A stretch of DNA of 64,000 bases from Hymenopus coronatus (Eukaryota; Arthropoda; Insecta; Mantodea; Hymenopodidae), in contig CM060900.1 of the NCBI GenBank assembly GCA_030762935.1, forward strand, positions 111,876,620 through 111,940,619, in the 5' to 3' direction. A program made the translations under genes and the position numbers. Below are positions 31,805 through 41,879 of this stretch, piece by piece; the first letter of the stretch is position 1, and each line of letters opens with the position of its first letter. Below the pieces are notes generated by a model, which saw nothing but the letters and a program-made list of their open reading frames with translations, had not been told where the DNA came from and searched no databases.

Positions 31805-34650
31805 AGCAGCCAGAAAACAGGTTCACACGAAATAGCTAATGACATGGGATATTCCATCCCATCGCGTCAAAAGCAGATCACTGATTTAGCGACTCGCCGA
31901 CAGTAGATGTCTAACTTCCGTGTCTTATATTTACATTCCATGAAATATTGCTACAACAAAAGTAAACATTATTATGGTTAAAGTAGAAATGCTAAAATTT
32001 AATCGTCACAATATCCAGAAATTGAGGATTTAACGTGACGTTTATCCGTGTGTTGTGTGTGTTTGAGTCGAGCCACATTGAACCATATATAAAGCAGCTT
32101 AACCTCAATTGTGCAGCATTCACTTTCTTTCTTAAGCACCTTCAGGCCGCATTTTATCGCATTTACAACCTCGCCACAGAAGCATGAATGGCTAACCTCA
32201 CACGTGCTTCTGACAGTTGTGGTATCATGGGCTGTGAGTAGTGCTACCGACATTATTGATAAAACACAATTATATGTTAATTTTAATTTATTTCTTTAAA
32301 TTAAGCTGCCTAGAGGAACCGTAGCGTTGTAATGGTGTTCTGCTAAAACGCCATTTTCATCCATAAAAATTCTTCTTTTTTTGTCTATAGTTATCTGAAT
32401 TTCTATGAACTCCGGATCATGACATGTGAGGTTGCAATGCCATGAAGTATGTAATCATGTCCGCTTTTGCCGCGTCTAAGAAAGATATACCGAAGGAAAA
32501 CTTTAAGAACTATCCTATTTTTTGAGGTATTGGATTTGTAATCTTTTTCAAGAACAAGACCTTGAATTTTATGCCAGCAGCACCGCCTGAGATGAAAGCG
32601 ACAGCCTTTTATTTCTGTCTCAGAATAATATTTGTTATCGATGAATAGATGCTGCGTTCAAAATCGGCGTATGTGCGTAATGGAGTGTGATGTAGGAGAG
32701 TTTTCTAATAGTCATTTAGAGGGCCTGATCGTAAGCTGCTGAACTCCTATCAGATAGCAACAAAAACAAAAGCGGAATGTATATATTTCTATACATGCCA
32801 TAAATATTAAGAAACTCAATTAAGTTGTTTTGGGAAGCTCTTCAATGTTGCATCTTCAAAATGTATATTTTCGAAAAGGACAACAGGTTCTGTAGTGGTT
32901 GAGAACAAGATTGTTTTGTTTCCTTATTTGCCCGACTATAGGTGGAGCGATGTATCTAAACACAGCAGACATAGATCAGAGACGTTCAAAACACATAAGA
33001 ATCGTGAAATATGTGCTTCCTTTATGACAATGCTATTAGTACACGGAAAAATGAGATACGCTTATGTGTTTTGCACATTGTTCTCTACTAAATAGCAAAT
33101 TAATCGCAGTTATTCACCTCGTATTCTGTATATTTATTACATTCAGATGGAACATAAATGTACATTCTGAATTTGTATATAAGTGGTAAATCATAATAGA
33201 CATACAAAAACCGCCTACGGTACAAACATGTCGATTTCTTTGAGGACCAACTCGTTTCAAATATGTTTATTTGTGGCACCATCCATCTCCGAGATACATT
33301 TAATATGGTATTGCTCAATACTTTGTGGTTTTTGAAATGCTGCGCTATTCAGTTGTTACTCGCGATGTTATACAGAGAATTTTTACTGTTGGTTACCTCT
33401 ATCCTTTTTCTAGCTACAACGAAAGTTGTAAAGAAACTATTTCCGCAAATACATATCTCGATTAGCTTTTAGAAGCTATAAAATAAACGATGATGGGTAG
33501 ATAAACTCATTTGAAGTTACCACACCAGATATTTTAATAATTTATTTTAGTATTTTTATTTATTCATTTGTGCAAAGCAATCATTCAGCCATATAGCCAT
33601 ATCCTCCGGTATATATCAACTCATATTCCTACCTAAGTTTCCTTATGTCATATTTTAACACTTCATAGTAGAAGTTTCATTCACGTTTCTTTTTATTCAC
33701 CACATCCGTTTCTTTTTGACTTTGGCTGGCACTCTCCTATCTTCTATCTAATTTCAACATTTCCAATTAACACATTCCTATCTCCATAGATGCCTACCTT
33801 TACAATCGAAAACAATGTGTTCCATTTGTTTGTTTTTTTGTTGTTTTTTTGTTTTGTTTTTTTATAAAAATGACTTAAAATAATCGCGGACTAAAGCAAA
33901 TAATGTCTCTAGTTTACATTGTTAACAACCTTTAAATATATGTACGTATTATTTATACACTTTAGTTCTTCGTAATTGCTACTACAATGATAATTTACAA
34001 TGTTTATATTGGCTTTAAATTTCAATAAAATACGTGTCTTAACAGATGTAACTGATAATAGCAATTTTTTGTTATACTTTTTTTTTTACAAAAGTCCGAC
34101 GCATTCTTATGCTGATAAAAATATGGGTGCTATGTTTTATCTAAAACAAACCATACCGTCACCGTGGCTCTAGAAGATAGAACATATCATTAGTATCACA
34201 TGGTACAAATGTCTATTCACTGCAAATTTTGAAAAACAGTTCTTGAAAAACACCAGTAATTTTACATCGTGGCAACGAATTTTCGCATATAACAAAACAA
34301 CAACTGAGTACCTGAATGCTCTAAAGGTCATCAACATGGACCCTCCAAAGTGCATTTTAACCTAGTATTTTGTGGTTACTTTTTGTTTCAAAAAATTAAA
34401 GATAAAATGCGTGGAAGCACTTTTCGTCATCAGATGAAGTTTTTTTTTTCATTTTCTTGTTATATATTCATTAATTCATTTGTGTGTTTTCTATGTTTTT
34501 TTATTGAAAATGTCCAGGAAGATGGTGGCAAAATAGGAAGGTGTTTTAAGGACTACAGAATGAAAAAATCGAATGCCGTTTTCTACTGCAATGAGAGACG
34601 CTTGTGTTTTTGCAGGCCATCCTCTTGCTGCCCTAAGTTGACAACGTAAA
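31805..34650. other. Long AT-rich stretch, mostly featureless
   Basis: About 2.8 kb without a recognised repeat family. Two short frames deserve mention only: 31,999-32,253 (minus, 84 codons, several Cys, e.g. CEVSHSCFCGEVV) and 34,350-34,649 (plus, Cys-rich C-terminus, e.g. CNERRLCFCRPSSCC). A TATATAAAG word lies near 32,088. None has enough support to be called a gene. Confidence 0.35.
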
Positions 34651-34651
34651 C

Positions 34652-34975
34652 CTATATTGGACACTGATTCTGTGGGTCCCTATTTCGCATTCCTTTTAGT
34701 CTGCATACATCCGCTCGTAACCATGCAATATTCTCTCTTTGTTCCTCATTTGATTTATCCACGTCACTTCTCTTTACCAAGTATTTTATTAGTATGTGTG
34801 CTTTTTCCTCTGTTACTAAAACAAAACTCTGTATCTCTTTATCTTCAAACCTCCTTCTAGCTTTTTTCCAGAAACCCTTTACATTGTATTCCCTCTTTCT
34901 CCAACATTTTCCCAACTCATTGTTTTCTAAGTTTGTTTGTGTTCCGTAGCTCCACCCAGTTGTACAACGTTAAAA
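34652..34975 (-). CDS. Possible coding fragment, charged (unrecognised)
   Basis: A minus frame open for about 105 codons encodes a strongly charged, helical-looking protein: GKCWRKREYNVKGFWKKARR, FEDKEIQSFVLVTEEKAHIL, KYLVKRSDVDKSNEEQREN, WLRADVCRLKGMRNRD. There is no stop between about 34,970 and 34,652. The composition is unlike the hydrophobic, AT-driven frames around it. It may be an old transposon or gene exon; I cannot assign a family. Confidence 0.3.
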
Positions 34976-34978
34976 GCA

Positions 34979-35095
34979 GAGAAAAGTATTGTATTGTATT
35001 CCGCCTAAAATTTCGATACCGAGATGTCACCGGATATGTTTTGAAATCACCTGAATCCAAAAAAAAAAAAAAAAAGCATTTGTTTAATATTTTAG
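34979..35095 (-). repeat. Family A fragment
   Basis: TATTGTATTCCGCCTAAAAT, TTTCGATACCGAGATGTCAC and CACCTGAATCCAAAA match the palindrome-proximal part of the unit in reverse. A poly(A) run of about 17 replaces the usual AAAAAGC. Confidence 0.7.
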
Positions 35096-35099
35096 TAAA

Positions 35100-35605
35100 A
35101 TTTTACAAGGCATTTACTTATCGGAAAAAGTAAACTGTTATTCAATTAAAAATGAGTAATTACTTTTGCTGATTAGTCTTAACTTTCCTTGTCAAGTAAT
35201 TGCTTATAGGAGCTTACTGATTTTTATTCAACTGACCCATTGTCTCAAAAAATTATTTTTATCTAGTTTCCATATATATATTGTGTTGTATTAAATAAAG
35301 GTCGAGCGGTGATCACTCTCCACACGTTCACAGCATCGGAATATTACGTTAGTTGTTACGGTAGGGTAAAGTTGGAATATGCGTTGCTCGGTGATCCCAA
35401 AGGAACTTTTAACTAATGTATCAGTGACCTAAATGCCCAAAAGCGCCCCGAAGCATCAACATTAGACAATAGTAAACATACATTAACCTGTGCGAAAATA
35501 ACCGCATTGGCTCCCTGGGTAATTGCGGAACTGTTTTTGGCGAAGCTATGATTAATATGCCTCCATGTTTAAATGTATAATTTATGCAGAACAAAAGGAA
35601 CATAA
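35100..35605. other. AT-rich sequence without recognised feature
   Basis: No repeat or coding signal recognised. Confidence 0.3.
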
Positions 35606-35680
35606 GGGCTGACCTCTAGCTCAGTTGAAAGAGCACTTGTCTGCTGTGCTATTGATCCCAGATTCGATTCCCCGTTGAGT
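35606..35680 (+). repeat. tRNA-like unit joined to SINE-1
   Basis: CCTCTAGCTCAGTTGAAAGA (A box) and CCAGATTCGATTCCCCG (B box) spaced as in a tRNA. The acceptor stem does not close. It abuts a SINE-1 copy directly, giving a double tRNA-like head. Confidence 0.55.
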
Positions 35681-35910
35681 GTTGTTGCCCTTAGTGGTGG
35701 CCATGCTAACTTCATATACCAAGGTCGCGGGTTCAAACCCGGCGGATGACGATGGATTTTTTTTCGGGCGTAAAGATCCTTAGCATGGCTTCCTTCGGAA
35801 GGGAAGTAAAGCTGTTGGTCCTGCACGTAAAAGAACCTCAATCCTGATAAAGAGCTAAACTTAAGCCCAATATCGTAGAACCAGAGTAGCTAAAGAGCAT
35901 GCAGGAATAA
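35681..35910 (+). repeat. SINE-1
   Basis: TTGCCCTTAGTGGTGGCCAT (A-box region), GGTCGCGGGTTCAAACCCGG (B box) and CTTCGGAAGGGAAGTAAAGC are well kept. The 3' part is shortened and ends near AAAGAGCATGCAGG. Confidence 0.85.
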
Positions 35911-36067
35911 AACTCCATTTCCATTTTTCCGCTGGGGTGTTTCTCCAGCCAGGGCTATTCCCTGTCCTCTACAGAAGTCTGGAAGTGTAAATGTGTGTTT
36001 GATTTAATGTTTAATAATAGTAATAGAATGATACTGCTATTTCTCGATATTCTATACTTACTTTATA

Positions 36068-36425
36068 TAAAAAATCCGATGTGCTCCATTCACATGACTT
36101 TCTCTACCTGCTCAGCAAACAGACTTCCTACAAAAGGTTATTCTTTTTTCTAATCCATGCTAATCTAGATAAAGATTAGCAAAAATTGTGTTATTACTTA
36201 GTTCCTTATAATTAAAAGGGAACTAAAGGGAATACAATATGCTGAAGCGAAAGTTAAATGATTTAACAGCTATCACTATACGATTATCTTTGGAATTAGC
36301 TTCTTCACATGGCCAGGAGCAAAACAACAGAAACACGGACGACTGTGTGTTTGAGAAAAGTATATGTACTTTACAATTCAAAACAATAAAAAGGAATATT
36401 TGGAAAATGGTTAGCTAAGTGTACC
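36068..36425 (+). repeat. Family A repeat, 5' part
   Basis: A clean 5' end, CCGATGTGCTCCATTCACATG followed by ACTTTCTCTACCTG. It runs to the AATGGTTAGCTAAGTGTACC block and stops just before a SINE-1 copy, which may have replaced or displaced the rest. Confidence 0.85.
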
Positions 36426-36465
36426 ATCCGCAAGACAACATTAGGCAAATGTGTGTCCTTCTTCC

Positions 36466-36752
36466 TCTTCGTCGTCTTCCGTAATCTAGGGTAATAAGCT
36501 AGCCTCTGGTTCCCAAAGTCGCGGGTTCAAACCCTGCGGAGGGCGATGAATTTTTCTCCGGCGTAAAAAGTCTTAGTAAGGTTACATTCGGAAAGGAAGT
36601 AAAGCCGTTAGTTCCGTTTCGTAGATAACATGGCACGTAAAAGAACCTCAAGGCTGATAAAGAAGCCTCTGAGCAAAATGAAGCAGTTTTTCACGCCCAG
36701 TATAGAATTGGTCACTGAGAACAGCAGTAAATAAAGAGGGTCCACAATTAGC
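36466..36752 (+). repeat. SINE-1
   Basis: Forward copy, GTCTTCCGTAATCTAGGG to AGGGTCCACAATTAGC, with B box GTCGCGGGTTCAAACCC. Confidence 0.85.
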
Positions 36753-36849
36753 AATCCATTTAATGTTCTTCTTCGACAGATTACCCTCCTCTTGGTAGCA
36801 GTTACTCGTATATCCCCAAATATATAGGTAAAGGTAAAGGTAAAGGCTG

Positions 36850-37360
36850 ACGCGCCGGGGTCACCTCACGCACTACCACCTTTGAATATTTATGCGCGCT
36901 AACACCCAAGATTGATAGGCTGAAGAGGGAACCCTAGGCTGGTTGCAGGCGGGCCAGAGAAGCACGCGGAACGGTTTGGTTGATAATTCATCTTCGCGCC
37001 ATCCAGCCCCAACACCACGGGTTCCGTGTGTCAGCAAGAAAAGCGGCCCCGCTCCCGCGAGAACTAAGGCCATAGCGTAGCCCCAACGCCTAGAACAGCA
37101 TTCACAAAGCGCATACGTCCGTGTGCCACTTACCAGCACAGCCACATACCACGAGCCCCGAACCACACACACACACCTTAAAAAGGAATGAAAGGGAAAT
37201 GATGGTAAGGAATTCGTGAAGAATAATCGTCCCAGCATTCGCCTCAGTAACTCCAGGAGACAACGAGAAACCTCAGGTCAAAGTGCGTAGTCGCGAACCC
37301 GCGACCTCTGGAATTCGAGTCGCACACGTTACCAAGGCACTACCTCGATTGGTTCCTCAA
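36850..37360 (-). repeat. Long SINE-like element, SINE-6, reverse copy
   Basis: Minus reading: GTAGTGCCTTGGTAACGTG (A box), GAGGTCGCGGGTTCGCGAC (B box). The body has GGGGCTCGTGGTATGTGGC, AGTGGCACACGGACGTATGC, GCTTTGTGAATGC and CAGCCTAGGGTTCCCTC. These blocks match the forward copy at 25.95-26.42 kb. A (GTAAAG)n-like tract precedes it at 36,828-36,845. Confidence 0.75.
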
Positions 37361-37374
37361 GAACTTACCAGTTA

Positions 37375-37560
37375 ATGGTATTTTTTTTTAATAAGAATCT
37401 TTTTCCAGGTGAACTGACCCTTCTTTTTCCTTTTTCTTTCTTTTTGTTTTCTACTACATTTCTCGTTCTCCTGAATTTCCAGGTTATTTTACTCTACATA
37501 ATAAACACACATATACCCTACCCGAGCGGAACCCGAAACTGCGATCTGCTACGCCACGAA
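37375..37560. other. T-rich spacer
   Basis: T-rich sequence between two SINEs. The 69-codon frame is low complexity. Confidence 0.4.
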
Positions 37561-37562
37561 GC

Positions 37563-37795
37563 ACCAAAGTGGCCGAGTGGTTAGCCCACTTGCCTCTCAC
37601 CTAGATGGTCCGGGTTCAATCCCAAGCGACCACATGTGACATTTGTGGTGAACAAAGCAGCCCAGGGGCGGGTTTTCTCCGGTTTCCCCCGCCATCGCAT
37701 TCCACCTGTGCTCCATCTTCATTTCATGTATTACCATTGTCATCGCCTGCGGTGCCACAAGTAGTAAAAGTGGGAGTTAAACACTACAAAAAAGA
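37563..37795 (+). repeat. tRNA-derived SINE, SINE-3
   Basis: Best copy of SINE-3. AAGTGGCCGAGTGGTTAGCC (A box, tRNA-Leu/Ser-like), GGTCCGGGTTCAATCCCAAG (B box), GTGACATTTGTGGTGAACAA, CGGTTTCCCCCGCCATCGC, TCATCGCCTGCGGTGCC and GTTAAACACTACAAAAAAG at the end. About 230 bp. Confidence 0.85.
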
Positions 37796-37799
37796 GCAC

Positions 37800-37930
37800 C
37801 AAAGCACCTTGAACGAGTGGGGCCATATGGATCGGCTGGTCAGAGCACATGCACACTTTGGATGGTTGGTCGCCCAATGCTTGGAATGGTAATGAAGAAG
37901 CAGGAAATGAAATGCAAGAATGAAATGGTA
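37800..37930. other. Spacer without recognised feature
   Basis: Short segment between SINE-3 and the next SINE head. Confidence 0.3.
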
Positions 37931-37934
37931 TAGC

Positions 37935-38088
37935 AATATTCGAGGATAAAATTATCCAACCCAGCATTTATATAACTACCGAGAAAAACCGAAAAAACTA
38001 CCGGAGGTTGGTCGGTTTCGGAGGTTTGAACCCGAGACCTCCCAAATGTGAGTCGCTCACATTACCGCGCCGCCACCTAGCTCGATGT
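37935..38088 (-). repeat. SINE-6-like head, reverse
   Basis: Minus: AGCTAGGTGGCGGCGCGGTA (A-box region), GGGAGGTCTCGGGTTCAAAC (B box), then CGGTAGTTTTTTCGG and GGTTGGATAATTTTATCC. Only the first about 150 bp of the element is present. Confidence 0.55.
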
Positions 38089-38303
38089 AAACGCTTTCTC
38101 GATGTGACAAAAATTGTATTACTTTATGAACGCTATTGCATGTATACGATATTTTCGTCCTATCGAAGTACCTGTCAATAATGATTCCTAAGGGTTCTGT
38201 TTTGGAGGAACTGTGACAGTTTCATTTATTAAGGTGGCAGTAATAGATGTGTATATTTATGCTAAATGAAAAATTACGATTTGAGACCAACAGATGATAA
38301 AAA

Positions 38304-39079
38304 TATCTTATGTGTCCTATTCACATGACTTTCTCTGGCTGTTCTACAAACAAACTTTCATTACAAAAGACTATTCTTTTATCTACGTCAAGCTGAGATA
38401 AACATTAGCATAAATGCTCTCATTACTTGCTTCCTTGTAAGTAGACGAGAAATAAGGGAATACACTGGCCTATAGGCAAATCTTTAAGAATCTCATCGCT
38501 ATGTGAAACAATTGAAATTCTGTGCCTTTCGCATTCTCGGGAGTAAAATAAAAGTTTAAATAGTTTAAAATTGAAATCTATAATAAGAAATATATTGTAA
38601 ACCATATATGACATATTGTGTGCTTCAACGAGATATACATTTTTTGTATAGATAGTATTTTTTTGTCTATCTCTTACCAGCTTCAAGTTACATAAAATTG
38701 ATTCAGAATGAAGAGGTCTTCAGAAGCTACTCCCAGAAAATTAGAGATAAACATTTTATTTGTCATGTAAATAGCTTTAATATACGATATTTTAATAAAA
38801 ATCGTTACAGCATTTTTGAGAAAATCAGAATATTCGAAAATTGTTCCATGTAAAGGGTAGTTAGGGTTCGGGGATTTTCTGGAAAATCATCTTGTCACAT
38901 CCTCATCCTTGGGAGACAAATACCAATTTTGGTACTTAGTGGGCTTCCAGTTTTTGGGTTATGCTGCCCAGGCACACGTTCTTTTTTCGGATTCAGGGGG
39001 TCTCAAAACGTGAAATATCTATATTTAATTTTTGGCAGGAGTACAATATCTTGCACATATGCGCTAGAGAAATTAAAAT
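38304..39079 (+). repeat. Family A repeat, nearly complete
   Basis: Forward copy from TCTTATGTGTCCTATTCACATG to GCGCTAGAGAAATTAAAATG. All landmarks are in order, with a shortened CA-rich part before the end. It ends about 280 bp before the stop codon of the minus-strand secreted-protein frame. Confidence 0.85.
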
Positions 39080-39361
39080 GGGATGCCTAATGTTTTACTG
39101 GTATTAGAACAATTTTTATCAATTCAAATCCCAAAAAGCTTGCAACACGTACTTAGGATAGTTTTTCTTAGGGCCAATGACGTCCTGCAATTCCAACCAA
39201 GGGTTTAGAAGCATGCTGAAATAAAACACAAAAATTTCTAATCATGATCTATTCTTCCTGAAAGTAAATACATGATACACGTGACATGTAAAATACATGA
39301 AATCAAATTCACTATATTCACTAGAAGCATCACTACTTAAAGAAATCTGTATCCTCTGGGC

Positions 39362-39949
39362 CTATTCCAATAAACTTGTTTTTACAGCATCACGGCACTG
39401 CATTTTATCCATTATGCTCCAAAAATTATTGCTAGACATAACACTAACAGCGGTATAGGATATTGGTTTCCTACACCTACTCTTAAACACAAACTTACTT
39501 TTGGTTTTGTTAGATATAACCATACTCCTAATATTTTCCAAAATTATGGTATTATGACCTACTTCCTCACTAGTATGAGATGTTCCAAACTTTACTTTAA
39601 ATTTCTGTTCAGGAGTGCTGTCTAAAAAAGTTACATCTGCCCATTTATGAGCAGCAGCTCTAACATTATTTATATTTGTACCAAATACTTTAACTAAATC
39701 CTCACATCTTTCATTATAATAATCACAATTTTCTTTTTTACAAACTCCGCAGTAATCATTTCCTGATTTATTATTAGGATATAAAAACCATATATACATT
39801 TTCATTCCGTCATCCATGCTAATATGTGCCACAAAAACTGATGTAATATTAGGCTGGATGACGTCGTTTCGTGCAGAAAGTCTATCTCTACCTTGCAGCA
39901 TGGACCACAAGTGGAGCAAGATGGCGCAGATGAGCACAGTTGGACACAT
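39362..39949 (-). CDS. Putative secreted six-cysteine protein, 195 aa (unrecognised)
   Basis: An uninterrupted minus-strand frame of 195 codons from ATG at 39,949 to TAG. Residues 1-20 (MCPTVLICAILLHLWSMLQG) form a typical signal peptide, with cleavage probably near residue 20. The mature part has six Cys: four clustered at 67, 70, 75 and 82 (CGVC...C...C), then 159 and 185, which could make three disulfides. N-glycosylation sequons are at N34, N60 and N147. There is no transmembrane segment after the signal. The ATG context is AAAGAAAATGTG. Just after the signal peptide the DNA reads CTGCAAGGTAGAG, which could serve as a splice donor, so the true gene might be spliced there. No AATAAA is obvious in the first 150 bp downstream. 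I do not recognise the family, so no function is assigned. Its length, codon balance and layout stand out from all other short frames in the window. Confidence 0.5.
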   Translation of the reverse strand: MCPTVLICAILLHLWSMLQGRDRLSARNDVIQPNITSVFVAHISMDDGMKMYIWFLYPNNKSGNDYCGVCKKENCDYYNERCEDLVKVFGTNINNVRAAAHKWADVTFLDSTPEQKFKVKFGTSHTSEEVGHNTIILENIRSMVISNKTKSKFVFKSRCRKPISYTAVSVMSSNNFWSIMDKMQCRDAVKTSLLE

Positions 39950-39959
39950 TTTCTTTGTG

Positions 39960-40840
39960 TTTTACAACCATGTTGCGTTTCTAGGAATTTGTTGTAGGAA
40001 TTGGGTCACGCAGACGGTTTCCAAGAGCCCATAAGATTTCCTGGCATGTAACGAGGGTCGTCGGTGTATTAAGTAAGATAGATAAAACTGCTTTAGAATC
40101 TCTAACCATGCGAAAACACTGCGATTTACCAAAGTCGTACACTGCAGAATACAGAAAAAAACAGGATATGCATGCTCTGTCCGATTATGGCTACTCGCTG
40201 ATACAATGTGTACTTTAGGGCTATTAAATCTACTGACATGGCGCTCTCACTTTTAAGAAAACTTAAAACCCACTGGTCTTACAAGCAAACATTCCCATGG
40301 GGTATATAAAACGTGTTTTTTTTTTCTTCCAACATGCTTTTAATGTCAAAACAAGTGCTTATACAGATTTTTATAAGGCGAGTGCGATTACTTTGCGAGT
40401 TATATACATATTAAGAGCTTGGGAGGGGATGACGTTTGATTTCTTGTGAGAAGAAATCAAATTTCTTGCCTTAATTGAAGCTTTTCGAGTGTACTACACA
40501 TCCCCATATGCTGTTATTATTCCTGAACATATACCCTGCAGTAACGTACCCCACAAAAAAGTGTATAAAACATAATTTCACTGTACATCATCCACATATA
40601 ATAACTGCCATTTTTTCGCATTCATCACATAGTCCTTTCAAATTCTTAACGTGATAACCCGTCGTGTTTTGGAAATGGTTTTGGTTTTTTCTGATAGTCC
40701 AGCCAGAGCCAACCGCACTGGAAGGACTATGTGATAAATGCGTAAAAGTGGTCTTCTCTCGCGCTTGCGCTAATTCTGCATTATGTCTGCTCTTGCATCC
40801 CATTGTTGCCGGTCCCGTGGCGGCGTTCGCTAAAGCGCCT
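39960..40840. other. Upstream region of the secreted-protein frame, no clear feature
   Basis: No confident TATA box or repeat was seen. At about 40,620-40,735 the words AGTCCTT(C/T) and CACAT flank an imperfect inverted pair (CACATAGTCCTT at 40,626 and AAGGACTATGTG at 40,722). Confidence 0.35.
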
Positions 40841-40844
40841 CACT

Positions 40845-41050
40845 TTTGTGCTTCGTGGCGCAGGGGATCGTGGGTTCGAGTCCCGCCTTGGGCAAGGGTG
40901 TTTGTGTGTTTGTGTATGTGTACATGTATGTGTATTTGTCATAAAGCAGAAAACCGTAAACAAAGGAAATTTAGAGAAAAGAAAAAAAGAGGAATAAGAA
41001 AAAGGACAGCGCCGGAGTCCATCCAGACTCCGGAACTCTATTTAAAAACA
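40845..41050 (+). repeat. tRNA-derived SINE, SINE-7, with 3' stem-loop
   Basis: CTTCGTGGCGCAGGGGATCG (A box), GGGTTCGAGTCCCGCC (B box), then a GT-rich stretch, an A/G-rich body, and a perfect 8-bp stem (CCGGAGTC 41,012-41,019 and GACTCCGG 41,026-41,033) with a 6-nt loop. The 45.1-45.35 kb copy ends in the same GCGCCGGA...TCCGGAACT pattern. Confidence 0.75.
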
Positions 41051-41059
41051 AAATGTAGG

Positions 41060-41560
41060 TGTGGCTTTACGGCTTCCATAACAGTTCAGTTACGACATAT
41101 GTAATCAGCATTAGTGAACCAAAGAGTATATTCTTCCATCGTATGTCTCAATTGAGTACTTCACGGCCTTATAAACAGTATTTTAAAGCTCGCTCCAGAC
41201 GCCCTTCATTAACATACCTATGCAAATTCCAGGTCAAAATCAATTATGAGTGGTGATTTTACAGGTAAACATGGGAAGATAGCCTTAGAAATAATATAGG
41301 TTTCCGAAATTCAATGTGTTAAATTTGGGTTGCGTAAGAAATAATTTACAAATGGTTAATATATGTGGAGGCTTTCGCTCAGAAAAATGAGCATAGCATA
41401 CAAAATATTAACATGTGCACCTTGAACACTTGTGGGTAGTTAATTTGAAAACCCTGTCATTATTACGTTTTCCAATGTAATTACCTATTTTACGGAAGTA
41501 ACATCATAATGGAATTTTATTTGGTATAAAGCAATGCACTAAACATCCATTTTCATTTTA
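41060..41560. other. AT-rich sequence without recognised feature
   Basis: Nothing recognised between the SINE-7 copy and the 3' flank of the R2-like element. Confidence 0.35.
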
Positions 41561-41569
41561 CACTTATTT

Positions 41570-41879
41570 AAGAAATAATACAACAATAAAGTTAAAATAA
41601 CTTGTTTATTTCCTATAAATATTTATACGCTTTGTTGTATTTTATTTTATTACTTTCCTCAATTGAGGGCTGCCATGTAGACAAAGTATAACTATACAAT
41701 TAACATTTTTAAAAAATAATTTACAATGCTAAAAATAAATCGTATAACTAAGTACAAATAACATAAAATTATAAATGATAAACTTCAAATCTAATACAAA
41801 AAGCACATACAATATTCTCAAAAAACAGTTAAGTTCAAAATTACAGAACAAAACTTAATGAATTGTTATAGCACCAGCA
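41570..41879 (-). other. Probable 3' untranslated region of the R2-like element
   Basis: AT-rich sequence after the stop codon of the R2-like frame. It has no poly(A) tract of note and its outer boundary cannot be set by eye. R2-type elements have structured 3' UTRs used to prime reverse transcription; structure was not computed here. Confidence 0.3.

Noticed and set aside
31999..32253. 84-codon Cys-rich minus frame as a small secreted peptide gene
   Set aside because: No signal peptide at its start, no splice support, and the Cys pattern stops where the peptide becomes basic and low complexity. Mentioned only in the region note.
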